Counted from the first letter of the stretch, positions 1-8,018 are shown. The stretch is 32,186 nucleotides of DNA from Prevotellaceae bacterium (GCA_031271005.1 JAISWT010000156.1:1-32186), one strand, 5' to 3'. Notes: generated by a model not told the origin, from the sequence alone. Program-made: numbers and translations.

Positions 1-118
1 CAATGTCTGCGCCTCTGATGCAGGCAACTTTGTTAGGCATTTGTTCGCAAGGCGCCCCCTGTCCCCAATCGCCCGAAATAAAATAATCTATTACGTCTGT
101 TAGATATTTATTTTTCAT
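1..118 (-). CDS. hsdS: Type I restriction-modification specificity subunit, N-terminal part (cut by window edge)
   Basis: The reading frame starts with ATG at 118 and runs leftward out of the window, so only about 39 codons are visible. The visible part contains the segments YFISGDWGQGAP and KVACIRGADI. The pattern SGDWG...CIRGADI is what I recall from the start of the first target-recognition domain of many HsdS-like proteins. HsdS selects the DNA sequence methylated or cut by the HsdM/HsdR complex. The start codon lies 2 bases after the stop of the upstream nuclease remnant (TGA AG ATG), so the two were one operon. YhcG/DUF1016-like genes are frequent passengers in type I restriction operons, which supports the call. 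The rest of the gene and hsdM/hsdR would lie to the left. Confidence 0.6.
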   Translation of the reverse strand, partial: MKNKYLTDVIDYFISGDWGQGAPCEQMPNKVACIRGADI

Positions 119-120
119 CT

Positions 121-507
121 TCACAGCAATTTTTTGAGTTCTTCAATATCGGGCAATGCTTTTCGCAGGCGTTCCGGCATTTCTTCCGAAGTGCGATAGG
201 TAACCACGCCCATTGGTTTTGAATAGTCTCGGACAGCAAATTGAACAAAAGTATTGTTCATTTCCTTGCATATAATGATGCCGATGGAAGCGTTTTCGTG
301 GGGCTTGCGCACAACTTCATCAAGAGCCGAGAGATATGTATTTAGTTGTCCCGGATACGAGGCTCGAAACTTTCCCGATTTGAGTTCTACGGCTACGAGC
401 GAGTTCAGTTCGCGGTTGAAAAACAGCAAGTCAATAAACAGTTCCTCGCCGGCAACTTCCACGCGATATTGATTGCCAATGAAACTGAAATCCTGCCCAA
501 AAGTCGG
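121..507 (-). pseudogene. PDDEXK nuclease (YhcG/DUF1016 family), C-terminal remnant
   Basis: The open frame from 507 to the TGA at 121-123 encodes a C-terminal PDDEXK nuclease domain of the YhcG/DUF1016 type. Visible blocks are FSFIGNQYRVEV, ELFIDLLFFNRELNSLVAVE followed by LKSGKF, YLSALDEVVRKPHENASIGI and FAVRDYSKPMGV. The D...E-x-K catalytic pattern (FIDLLFF...AVELK) is intact. Full-length members are about 330-370 residues, and the whole N-terminal helical DUF1016 part is missing. Homology starts at about residue FGQDF, and just upstream an in-frame TAA (508-510) lies inside a 27-bp inverted repeat. A GTG at 462 could start a shorter product, but that would begin inside the domain. I therefore read it as a gene cut by insertion or recombination. 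It abuts the hsdS start, typical of restriction operons. Confidence 0.75.
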
Positions 508-1037
508 TTAATTCTTTTTTTGAGGTGCTATATCCAAGCGCACACAATGAAAAAAGTTTTTTTTACGGAGCGAAGGGCTGAAAGCCCGCCGTACAACAGC
601 ACAGGGTAACGCCCTGTGGTTTGGGCGCTATCCCCATCAATTCCTGAAGCCCTGACGGGGCGTAATCTCATTACACGGATTTCGCCCTTTCAGGGCTTGT
701 TCATCGTACATTTCTTCTTCGGCAGGGCGTTGCCCTGCGCTATTGATTTACGGGCTTTCAGCCCTTCGTTTGCAGAATCTTACCATTTACCACTTGCTAC
801 AAACAAGAGGCGCACTGCCTTTCAGGCAGTGACATTCGTGTATTGGCTACACCGAACGTTGTTTCGTGGCTAAATTATTTTTGAGACAGTGCCTATGAAA
901 ATTACGTCCTTTGGCTCCGCCGATTTTTCAATTCAGAACGGCATGATATTGACCGGCGTGCAACATGAGTGATTGAAAATCGTTTTGTGTGTATAACTTT
1001 GTGCGGTATAATAGCACCTCAAAAAAAGAATTAACCG
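505..1037. repeat. 533-bp element bounded by perfect 27-bp inverted repeats
   Basis: Bases 505-531 and 1011-1037 are exact reverse complements of each other (27 of 27), and weaker similarity continues inward (GCGCACA against CCGCACA). The left arm sits exactly where the nuclease frame breaks off. No transposase is visible between the arms. The interior holds a nested palindromic repeat cluster (572-831) and the end of a small leftward ORF. In the frame reading away from the centre both arms can encode VNSFFEVL, so the arms may be inverted copies of a coding fragment rather than true transposon ends. No clear target-site duplication was seen. Confidence 0.7.
572..831. repeat. Nested GC-rich palindromic repeat cluster
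   Basis: Three pairs of complementary segments are nested inside each other. The outer pair is 572-588 with 751-767 (17 bp, perfect). The middle pair is 602-616 with 723-737 (one mismatch). The inner pair is 649-662 with 683-696 (two mismatches). The outer and middle segments are also palindromic by themselves (GGGCT-GAA-AGCCC, CAGGG-TAACG-CCCTG). A further hairpin, CACTGCCT-TTC-AGGCAGTG, lies at 813-831. Such modules are much more GC-rich than the surroundings. From memory, similar GGGCTTTCAGCCC / CAGGGCGTTGCCCTG modules are dispersed in many Bacteroidota genomes. I see no protein-coding role. Confidence 0.7.
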
Positions 1038-1125
1038 TTTTTACTGCTTGATAATCCCACTCATAACTCCAAGTTGTGAGGTTTAGCCTTTCGCCCGCTC
1101 GGCAGTATCGGTTTTCTTCTGACAC
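928..1125 (-). CDS. Hypothetical 65-aa ORF, probably a gene fragment
   Basis: This short leftward ORF begins MSEENRYCRAGERLNL and ends SLMLHAGQYHAVLN. I recognise no domain. It crosses the right 27-bp inverted-repeat arm, whose other copy lies at 505-531, so part of its sequence exists twice. There is no partner gene in an operon arrangement. It may be a remnant carried by, or created together with, the element at 505-1037, and it may not be translated. Confidence 0.25.
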   Translation of the reverse strand: MSEENRYCRAGERLNLTTWSYEWDYQAVKTVNSFFEVLLYRTKLYTQNDFQSLMLHAGQYHAVLN

Positions 1126-1239
1126 TATTTATATCGTTTTATGAATAAAAAACTACGCAAAGACAAGAAAAATCTGTGAAACACGGGCAGATAACAACAA
1201 TAAGAACGCTTTTTCCTTTAAGGACATAACACGTTTAAC

Positions 1240-1302
1240 TGCTATCTAATATCTATTATCTAATAATCTAATATCTAATCACTAAACTCTAACAACTAAT
1301 CA
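1240..1302. repeat. A/T-rich short tandem motif region
   Basis: A run of imperfectly repeated units of the type TATCTAATA and CTAAACTCTAA lies just downstream of mutL. The same vocabulary (TAGAGTTTAG, TTATTAG and complements) recurs at 4396-4456 and 24395-24631. It has no coding potential. Function unknown. Confidence 0.5.
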
Positions 1303-1308
1303 CACTTT

Positions 1309-3135
1309 TCACTCAAAGCGTTTCTCTATTTCCGCGAACCCTAAAATCTCTATAACTCGCTTTCCTTCGGGCGAATACACATTTTCTTTACATTCAAAAA
1401 GGCGTTGTACAAGGTCTTTCATTTCGGCGGGCGCCAGTGTTTGTCCTGCTCTGATAGCGGCAGTTTCGGCAAGCGAGAGCGCAATAATTTCGTGCATGCT
1501 ACTCACCGAATTTTGCTGAGTATTTTTACTGTCATCAATTATTTTATGCAGCAGTTTTTCGGCAGAGCAGGTATTCATCACAGAGGGTATTCCGTTGATT
1601 ATAAAAGTATTATCACCTGTTTTTGTAAAAACGAAGCCCGCTTTTTCCAGTTCGGGCAGCAAATCGGCAAAGAACAGCAAATCGGCAGCGTCAAAACAGA
1701 TTTCTTCGGGGAACATTACTTGCTGCGAAAACGGCTTATTTTCAGTCAGTTGCGCCATTATTTTATCAAAAAGAATGCGAATGTGGGCGCGATGCTGCTC
1801 CACAATCAGCAAACCCGATTTTGTTGGGACTGCAATAAAGCGACTTTTTAATTGAAAAAAATCCGTGTCGCTGTCTTTTTCAAAATGTTGCAAAACATCA
1901 GGGTCAAAATTGCTGTCGGCAAAATCTATTTTCTCGTCAGGTTTTTCGGAGTTTCCAAGATTCCGGTAAAGTTTTTCCCACTCGCTCGAATCACGCTTAT
2001 ATGTATTTGCAGTGTTAAACGGGTTGTATGCGGGGTTGAATTGCACCACCGGCGGACGGATGTTGTCAAAATCTTTGGACTGCCGAGCCTGAAAATCCGG
2101 CGCACCTTCCATATTAAAATCAAGTGAGGGCGCAACATGGAATTTGCCCAATGTCTGCTTGACCGCCGCCGAAAGGATTGAAAAAATTGCCGACTCGTTT
2201 TCAAACTTGATTTCCGTTTTTGCAGGATGAATATTGACATCAATAGTTTCGGGCGACAATTCAAAGTATATGAAATAGTTAGGGTTTTCGTTGGGCTGCA
2301 AAAGTCGGTCGTAAGCCATCATCACTGCGCGGTGAAAATACGGATGCCTCATATACCGCTTGTTGACAAAAAAATACTGATTAGCGGTGCGCTGTGCAAA
2401 TTCCGGCTTGCCTGCAAAGCCGCGAACAGTTACCAGAGTAGAATTTACTTCAACGGTTAAAAGTTGCTGTTCCCACTTCTTCTTTTGCGATTTGCCGAAT
2501 ATTGCTTCTATTCTGCACTTTGTATTTGTGCTTGCTAATTGATACACAAGCGTTTGGTCATCATAATATTCAAATTCTATTTGCGGATATGCCAGTGCGA
2601 TTCTGAAAAACTCCTGCAACAGGTGATTGCGTTCCGCATTGTCCGATTTGAGAAATCGGCGGCGAGCAGGCACGTTAAAGAACAGGTTTTTGACCTGAAA
2701 AGTTGTCCCTTTGGCGCATTGCACAATCTCTTGACGGAACACACGTGAGGCTGCAATTTCAATCAACGTGCCGAGGTCGTCTTCTTCGCGGCGCGTGTGC
2801 ATTTCTACCTGCGCCACAGCAGCAATAGATGCCAGCGCCTCGCCCCTGAACCCCAGAGTATTGAGCACAAAGAGGTCAGACGCATCGCGTATTTTAGATG
2901 TCGTATGACGCTCAAATGCCATACGGGCATCGGTTTCGCTCATTCCGCGACCATTGTCGGACACCTGTATCAGAGTTTTGCCCGCCTGACGAACAAGAAT
3001 GTGAATGGCAGTAGCGCCCGCATCTATCGCGTTCTCTATCAACTCTTTAAGCACAGAAGCAGGACGTTGAATAACCTCGCCTGCCGCTATCTGATTGGCT
3101 ACCGAATCCGGCAAAAGATGAATTATATCGGACAT
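1309..3135 (-). CDS. mutL: DNA mismatch repair protein MutL
   Basis: A 608-aa MutL. The N-terminal GHKL ATPase is complete: ELIENAIDAGA (31-41), SDNGRGM (59-65) and TLGFRGEAL (93-101), followed by the transducer domain with FFNVPARRRFLKS and VDVNIHPAKTEIKF-type blocks. I chose the ATG at 3135 because conserved family homology begins at SDIIHLLP; a 60-residue upstream extension to 3315 looks unlike MutL and overlaps a promoter-like box at 3165-3172. The C-terminal dimerisation domain is present, but the endonuclease signature is degenerate: EQHRAHIRILFD stands where nicking MutLs have DQHA-x2-E-x4-E, and SPEGKR stands for CPHGRP. This suggests weak or no nicking activity, and I believe it is common in this phylum. 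It couples MutS mismatch recognition to downstream repair. Confidence 0.95.
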   Translation of the reverse strand: MSDIIHLLPDSVANQIAAGEVIQRPASVLKELIENAIDAGATAIHILVRQAGKTLIQVSDNGRGMSETDARMAFERHTTSKIRDASDLFVLNTLGFRGEALASIAAVAQVEMHTRREEDDLGTLIEIAASRVFRQEIVQCAKGTTFQVKNLFFNVPARRRFLKSDNAERNHLLQEFFRIALAYPQIEFEYYDDQTLVYQLASTNTKCRIEAIFGKSQKKKWEQQLLTVEVNSTLVTVRGFAGKPEFAQRTANQYFFVNKRYMRHPYFHRAVMMAYDRLLQPNENPNYFIYFELSPETIDVNIHPAKTEIKFENESAIFSILSAAVKQTLGKFHVAPSLDFNMEGAPDFQARQSKDFDNIRPPVVQFNPAYNPFNTANTYKRDSSEWEKLYRNLGNSEKPDEKIDFADSNFDPDVLQHFEKDSDTDFFQLKSRFIAVPTKSGLLIVEQHRAHIRILFDKIMAQLTENKPFSQQVMFPEEICFDAADLLFFADLLPELEKAGFVFTKTGDNTFIINGIPSVMNTCSAEKLLHKIIDDSKNTQQNSVSSMHEIIALSLAETAAIRAGQTLAPAEMKDLVQRLFECKENVYSPEGKRVIEILGFAEIEKRFE

Positions 3136-3164
3136 AAATATTGTTCTGTTATTTTTTTGCGCGG

Positions 3165-3172
3165 CAAAATTA
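3165..3172 (-). promoter_or_regulatory. Candidate -7 box for mutL
   Basis: On the minus strand this reads TAATTTTG, a match to the Bacteroidota -7 consensus TAnnTTTG, 29 bases before the chosen mutL start. A TTTTG at 3199-3203 is spaced about 26 bases away, longer than ideal, so the -33 box is uncertain. Confidence 0.4.
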
Positions 3173-3267
3173 ATAAAAATATGTTTATCAATATAATTCA
3201 AAATAATAATCTGCAAAATGCTCCGAGTTTTGCCTCGCATCTCCGCATCGCGTCTTCCACCGAAAAG

Positions 3268-3300
3268 CCTGTGCGCCGCGCAGTTTAAAAGCGGCACAGG
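3268..3300 (-). terminator. Hairpin downstream of the M48 gene
   Basis: CCTGTGC-GCCGC pairs with GCGGC-ACAGG around an 11-base loop, with a two-base bulge. It lies about 80 bases past the stop of the leftward M48 protease gene and just above mutL. On the minus strand only a short TTTT follows, so it is a possible rather than a strong intrinsic terminator. Confidence 0.35.
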
Positions 3301-3378
3301 AAAACATAGTAACACAGCAAACGCTCTGATTTGCAGTCAGTTATAAAAGGCGCGAAATATTATGTAATTTTTAAGAAA

Positions 3379-4173
3379 TTACTTTTTGTAATATTGCAAT
3401 GCTTCGGGCAGGAACTTTTGAATTTCGGCAATGCGCTTGGCATCCGATGGGTGCGTGCTAAGCAGTTCAAAGGAAGAGCCTCCACTCTGTTGCGCCATAC
3501 GCTGCCAGAAAGTAACCGCTCCGTTGGGGTCATATCCTGCCATTGCCATAAAGACCAGCCCCATGTGGTCGGCTTCGTATTCGTGCTGTCGGGAGAATTT
3601 GAGCGTTCCGAGTGAACCTGTCAGCCCGTAGACTGTTCCTACTATGTTTTGCGTTGTTTGCGAAGCGCCACCTAACAAGCCGCTAATCACGCTACTACCT
3701 GCTTCCAGCGCGACTTGCTGGCTCATCTGCTCGCTGCTGTGCCGTGCTACGGCGTGCGCAATTTCGTGTCCCAACACCACTGCGAGTCCGTTTTCGCTCT
3801 GAGTAACAGGCAAAATACCTGTGTAAACCACAATCTTACCGCCGGGCATACAAAAAGCATTGACATCGTCGCTCTGAACAAGGTTGTATTCCCACTGATA
3901 ATCAGCAATATCTGCCGCACGCCCCACGCTGTTCATGTACGACACAACAGCCGAAGCGATTTTGCTGCCTACGCGCTTCACCATAGCCGTCTTGGTTTGG
4001 TCAGTAGAAAGCGGAGACTCCTTGATGAAATCGCTGTAACTTGCGGCGCTCATCGCCAGAATTTGAGAATCGGAAACCAGCGAAAGTTGCTTGCGACCCG
4101 TCAACGCAACTGTAGTACAAGCCACACAAACAGTGGCTATAAAAATAGTGAAAAGAAAATTCCTCAGTTTCAT
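3379..4173 (-). CDS. M48-family metalloprotease lipoprotein
   Basis: A 264-aa zinc protease. A signal peptide (about residues 1-18) ends in the lipobox VCVAC, with Cys19 as the likely lipidated residue. The HEXXH motif is HEIAH at 136-140 inside LGHEIAHAVARH, and the third zinc ligand is in HEYEADHMG near residue 200. The segment NAFCMPGGKIVVYTGIL is typical of the YcaL/LoiP/BepA branch of M48. Length and domain order match single-domain members without TPR repeats. In that family the proteins act in the periplasm in outer-membrane protein quality control. The exact substrate cannot be read from sequence. It is transcribed towards mutL with a 243-base gap holding a possible terminator. Confidence 0.92.
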   Translation of the reverse strand: MKLRNFLFTIFIATVCVACTTVALTGRKQLSLVSDSQILAMSAASYSDFIKESPLSTDQTKTAMVKRVGSKIASAVVSYMNSVGRAADIADYQWEYNLVQSDDVNAFCMPGGKIVVYTGILPVTQSENGLAVVLGHEIAHAVARHSSEQMSQQVALEAGSSVISGLLGGASQTTQNIVGTVYGLTGSLGTLKFSRQHEYEADHMGLVFMAMAGYDPNGAVTFWQRMAQQSGGSSFELLSTHPSDAKRIAEIQKFLPEALQYYKK

Positions 4174-4301
4174 TTTGATATTATGTTTTTAATATTTATA
4201 AAGTTTACGAAGTTTGCAATGTTTGAAAATAAATGTGAATATATAAAAATGACATGTAATTTACAGATTTCAATTCTTAAAATTCTCTATAAAATATCGT
4301 G

Positions 4302-4309
4302 CAAAAATA
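4302..4309 (-). promoter_or_regulatory. Candidate -7 box for the M48 protease gene
   Basis: Minus-strand TATTTTTG fits TAnnTTTG, about 130 bases before the start codon. No clear -33 TTTG is found at the right distance, so confidence is low. Confidence 0.3.
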
Positions 4310-4395
4310 ACTGTTTTTATTAAGATTTTTTATATTTAATAAAAATAATATTGTTGTTACATTAATATTTAACAATTATTTACACTTGTTAAATA

Positions 4396-4640
4396 GAGCG
4401 TAGAGTATAGTTATTAGAGTTTAGTTATTAGAGTTTAGAGTTTAGAGTTTAGAGTAGGGGCAAAAAATCTTTTGCCCGTACAGCAATTAGCAAATCGTAA
4501 TTCGTAATTTTTAATTCGTGATTGAATTTAATTTCTTAATTCCTTCATTTCTTAATTGCTACTTGCTATCTGCTAATTGCTATCTGTTTAAAGTTCTCAA
4601 TTAAAAATTGCTACCTGATACCTGCTAAATTTAAAAAAAA
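4396..4640. repeat. Intergenic repeat tract with a GGGCAAAA hairpin
   Basis: The 594-base gap before the T9SS gene holds no ORF of note. It contains heptad-like repeats (TTAGAGT, TTAGTTA; 4396-4456), then a perfect 8-bp hairpin GGGCAAAA-AATC-TTTTGCCC (4458-4477) followed by GTACAGC, then repeats of the kind TAATTGCTATCTGC up to about 4630. The same composite of hairpin, GTACAGC and AATTAGCA-type repeats recurs at 31925-32040. Confidence 0.6.
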
Positions 4641-4698
4641 GTTAATTATCCCCCTTTTTTACGTCAATATTTGTACCATACCAACTATTTTTATAAAA

Positions 4699-4706
4699 TA
4701 ATTTTG
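4699..4706 (+). promoter_or_regulatory. Candidate -7 box for the T9SS cargo gene
   Basis: TAATTTTG fits TAnnTTTG, 61 bases before the ATG at 4768. A TTTG at 4670-4673 could be the -33 box, but the 25-base spacing is longer than the usual 19-21. Confidence 0.45.
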
Positions 4707-4767
4707 CATAAACGAAAATAAAACAATTTAATCCTTATAAATTTAATAACACATAAATTCTTTTTTT

Positions 4768-7281
4768 ATGAGAAAAACATTTAACATTCTAAAAATGCTC
4801 CTTATGCTCGCAGTTTTTGCAGGAGGAGCGGCGCAAATGCAGGGGCAAACAACTCTCTTTTCGTATGACTTCGCAAACTGGACGGGACCAGCAACGATTG
4901 ACAGCGAAACCGAAGTACTTTATGACGGAATGTATTTTAAAACTAAAAGTAACAGACCATTTAATTTTGCTAATGGAGTAATGACATGGCCAGGCAATAA
5001 TTTGGATAACAACAATTACTACATTAGGATTCCGTTAACAGGGATAAATGGCAGTTTAACTATCAAAGTGTGGAATGGAAATGCCAATACTAGAGTTTAT
5101 TATTATCTTACTTCCGGTAACAGTCAAGATGACAGAACGGCTACAAGTGCTGGAAATCCAGTAGAGATAACTTTTATCACTGATGTCACTGCGGGTAATC
5201 TCTTTATAGGAAGGTATAGTAGTGCTTATACTACTGCTACTAAAATTGAAATTCAAACCCCGACTCCGCCTCCTCCCCCAGTCCCCACCTGGATAGGCAA
5301 TTCTTATGTGCATATAAACAATCTGAATCAGTACTACAATTGCAGTCAGAATAACAGCAGCAATGATGATTTCAGTACAGACCCTTCTTCGCCATATCCT
5401 TTGGGCTTTATAGACTCTCCTCTGGTATTTTGGGGAGGCGCGGACGTAGATAAGAGAGCGCTGGACAATGTTTATATGTTCTATCGAATTGACAATGGCG
5501 AAGAGTTTTCTGTAGTGCTCCCTTATGGAGGCGCGGTTGACAATTCTAATAATTTCTGGTACAGAAACGATGCTAATCCTGTAAGCATTGACGCTAATTC
5601 CGGTAACCACAAGCTTGAAGTCTGGTTTCGCGCAGGCGAAGATGACGAAGATAACGATTATATCTGGGATTCAAATAACTTGGCTAACTACACCGCCTCA
5701 TTTAATGTTCCTTATCCCGATGCTTATCAACTGGCTTATGGCAACAGTTCAGACCCATGGACTTTTGTTAATTTTACCCAAGTAAATGCAACGACATGGG
5801 AAATCACCGACTTTGAAATTCCTGAAAATTTTGAAACCATGAACGTTTATGTAGGTTATAATGAAGGACTGGAATTTGCTCAGTGGGTAGACGGCAAAAG
5901 CGCTAATAAAGCTACATCAGTTTATACAGAAGCCACTTCCGGCACAATAGGCAAATGGACAATCACCGTACCCTACAATGGCACGAACTGGGAACTTACA
6001 TTTACGCCGACAATCTCCTACTACTTTCCTGAACGAGGCAAGTGGCATTTGGTAAGCGCACCGCTGGCAACAGTGGATTTGAGCAATTTTACCTTTAATA
6101 AACAGCCGGGCGTGGCAATACGCAAATTAAATTCTACTGCCACGCAGGGAACTTGGGAATCTTTCACGCAAGATGAATTTGAAGCCCCTCTTGCGGCAGG
6201 CAGCGCATTTGCATACTGGATTAATCCGACAGAAAATGCAGGCGTGTATGAGGATATCATAATTGCAGGAGGCAAAATTACTTTTGACTATGATATTGCG
6301 CTTGACAATGTTGGAAAAACCATAGAAGCGGGTAAGTTATTTACGCTTGTTGGCAATCCGTTTGACAGCGAGTTTGAATTTTCTGCTTTGGCAGCAGCCA
6401 ACAGCGGCGTTATTAAAAATACAGGCTACTACGATGACGGTGACTACGATGGTAAAAATTACACGCTTCTTTCAGGCGACGTTATTCCAATTAAGCCATG
6501 GCAAGGTTTTATAGTAGAAGCAGCAGACGGCTTGCCAGGCGGCACGCTGACTTTTACAAAATCCGGTTTGAATATTTCGTCTGCGCCCGCTTTGGTTGCC
6601 CAAAATCCATCGTTATTAACTGTTACCACAACAAATGATGCAGGCTCGCTGTGGACTTACATTCGTCAAAACAGCGAAGGCAGCGATGTGTTCGGCAATG
6701 CAGACGGCTCGTTTATGGAATCGCCTGCCAATGAATTTGTACAAATCTATTCGTTGAAAGCGGATGCAAATGGCAACACTCGCAAAGCGGCAATGAGTAC
6801 CTTTAGCGCTGCCGAAGCGCTGATACCACTGGGAGTTTCCACAACGCACAACGGAAACCTGACGCTGAATTTTGCAGGAATGGACTCTTACGCTTGCAAT
6901 GTAACTTTAATTGATAATCAGACAGAACGACCAGTGGATTTGACAGGGCTTGCCTCATACGACTACCAGACAAGCATCAACGGCAGCGCTGACACACGTT
7001 TTGCGTTGCAGTTTGGGCAGCCCGTACCCACAGGCACGCAGGCAAATGAATATGCCAATGTTCAGGCATTTGTTAGCGGCGGACAAATAAATGTACGCGC
7101 CAATGCCGGCAACGATATTCAAAATGTAAAAGTGTTCAGCGTCAGCGGAACGCTTGCGGCAAACGAAACGGCAGTAAACAGCACGCATTTTGTACTCAAG
7201 CAGCAACTGCCCGCCGGCATATATCTGGTAAAAATTCAGACGGCGAAAGAAATCAGAACACAAAAAGTTGTGTTGAAATAA
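4768..7281 (+). CDS. Large secreted surface protein with T9SS type A sorting domain
   Basis: An 837-aa exported protein. A signal peptide (KMLLMLAVFAGGAAQMQGQ, cleavage near residue 27) opens the protein. The middle is rich in Asn, Tyr, Trp and Gly, typical of beta-sandwich surface proteins, with a proline linker (PTPPPPPVPTW) near residue 170. The last ~70 residues form a Por/T9SS C-terminal sorting domain ending PAGIYLVKIQTAKEIRTQKV plus VLK. This domain directs passage through the type IX secretion system and anchoring or release at the cell surface. No catalytic motif was recognised, so the function may be adhesion, glycan binding or structure. Repeated aromatic patterns such as EVWFRAGEDDEDNDYIWD suggest repeated small beta domains. 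It is followed by a small peptide gene at 7498. Confidence 0.85.
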   Translation: MRKTFNILKMLLMLAVFAGGAAQMQGQTTLFSYDFANWTGPATIDSETEVLYDGMYFKTKSNRPFNFANGVMTWPGNNLDNNNYYIRIPLTGINGSLTIKVWNGNANTRVYYYLTSGNSQDDRTATSAGNPVEITFITDVTAGNLFIGRYSSAYTTATKIEIQTPTPPPPPVPTWIGNSYVHINNLNQYYNCSQNNSSNDDFSTDPSSPYPLGFIDSPLVFWGGADVDKRALDNVYMFYRIDNGEEFSVVLPYGGAVDNSNNFWYRNDANPVSIDANSGNHKLEVWFRAGEDDEDNDYIWDSNNLANYTASFNVPYPDAYQLAYGNSSDPWTFVNFTQVNATTWEITDFEIPENFETMNVYVGYNEGLEFAQWVDGKSANKATSVYTEATSGTIGKWTITVPYNGTNWELTFTPTISYYFPERGKWHLVSAPLATVDLSNFTFNKQPGVAIRKLNSTATQGTWESFTQDEFEAPLAAGSAFAYWINPTENAGVYEDIIIAGGKITFDYDIALDNVGKTIEAGKLFTLVGNPFDSEFEFSALAAANSGVIKNTGYYDDGDYDGKNYTLLSGDVIPIKPWQGFIVEAADGLPGGTLTFTKSGLNISSAPALVAQNPSLLTVTTTNDAGSLWTYIRQNSEGSDVFGNADGSFMESPANEFVQIYSLKADANGNTRKAAMSTFSAAEALIPLGVSTTHNGNLTLNFAGMDSYACNVTLIDNQTERPVDLTGLASYDYQTSINGSADTRFALQFGQPVPTGTQANEYANVQAFVSGGQINVRANAGNDIQNVKVFSVSGTLAANETAVNSTHFVLKQQLPAGIYLVKIQTAKEIRTQKVVLK

Positions 7282-7308
7282 AACAAAATAAAGATACCTC
7301 TTCTCCAC

Positions 7309-7383
7309 TTTCTGAAAAAGGGGGAGTATGGGCGCAGAAAAATAAAAAATGGATGTACCCATTCCCCCTCCCCCTTTGAAAAA
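7309..7383. repeat. Imperfect inverted repeat after the T9SS gene
   Basis: AAAGGGGGAG...TATGGG (7317-7332) is complementary to CCCATTCCCCCTCCCCCTTT (7358-7377) apart from a four-base gap. It may act as a terminator or RNA-stability hairpin between the T9SS gene and the small ORF at 7498. There is no convincing T-run directly after it. Confidence 0.35.
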
Positions 7384-7497
7384 GCAGGATGTCTGTCCGC
7401 AAAGACTTATGTATCCAAAGCGGACAACACAAACCAACGCACAGAGCGGAGGGAAAAAATATTAGTAGTTTTAATAAATAAATAACAAAGGAAAAAA

Positions 7498-7650
7498 ATG
7501 GAAACAAAAAAATATTTGGAAACAGCAGAAATATATCTGTCGCCGGCAGTTGAATGTATGGAAATGGAAACGCATCAGGATTTTGCAGAATCATGTCCTG
7601 CCGGGACGGTGTGCGACCAGGGTGAAGTTAATCCGGAGGAGGAATTTTAA
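7498..7650 (+). CDS. Small acidic cysteine-containing protein (50 aa)
   Basis: An ATG at 7498, preceded by an AAAGGAAAAAA purine stretch suitable as a ribosome binding site, opens a 50-codon frame ending at TAA 7648-7650. The product starts METKKYLETAEIYLSPAVE and ends DQGEVNPEEEF, with Cys at 20, 33 and 39. It has no signal peptide and is strongly acidic at the C-terminus. I recall that many Bacteroidota encode short proteins of the type MKK-Y-P-E-V followed by an acidic or Gly-rich tail, often of unknown role. It lies 216 bases after the T9SS cargo gene on the same strand, with a possible hairpin in between. Function unknown. Confidence 0.6.
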   Translation: METKKYLETAEIYLSPAVECMEMETHQDFAESCPAGTVCDQGEVNPEEEF

Positions 7651-7772
7651 CTCCTGTTGCAAGCGTTTTACGCATTTCAGTTATCAGCAGATTAGATAGA
7701 ATAAAGATTTTTTCTGAAAACTGAAGACTTTTAAAAATTAATTCGCGGTTAATAACTGAGAATGTTTTAATT

Positions 7773-7827
7773 TCTCTGTGTCTCTCTGTGAAAGAATGTA
7801 TTTTTTTACACAGAGAACACACAGAGA
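7773..7827. repeat. TCTCTGTG inverted repeat in the 7651-8133 spacer
   Basis: TCTCTGTG-TCTCTCTGTG (7773-7790) is complementary, with one shift, to ACACAGAGAACACACAGAGA (7808-7827). The remainder of the 483-base gap is A/T-rich with no ORF, apart from promoter-like boxes at 7915-7922 (TATCTTTG) and 8011-8018. Confidence 0.5.
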
Positions 7828-8010
7828 TTTTTTTCTGTGCCAATGCGTGTTATCCGTGGCAAATGCAAAAAACTGATAACTTCTAAAAATCAGTTTTTAT
7901 TGAAATAGAGGTTTTATCTTTGCAACATAAAAAAAATATATAAAAATTTTAAAAATAAATAAATAAAATTGTTCTCACGAAAAATTGGCAAAAAATTACA
8001 ACAAATTTTG

Positions 8011-8018
8011 TACTTTTG
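8011..8018 (+). promoter_or_regulatory. Candidate -7 box for the small membrane protein gene
   Basis: TACTTTTG fits TAnnTTTG. A TTG at 7985-7987 lies about 23 bases upstream. Transcription would start near 8025, leaving a leader of about 110 bases before the ATG at 8134. Confidence 0.4.

Noticed and set aside
3136-3315. 60-residue N-terminal extension of MutL
   Set aside because: The frame is open, but the residues are unlike MutL, and a promoter-like TAATTTTG lies inside; the family start MSDIIHLLPD at 3135 is preferred.
5056-5610. 184-aa ORF opposite the T9SS cargo gene
   Set aside because: Shadow frame of the clearly coding plus strand; composition and lack of motifs argue against a gene.
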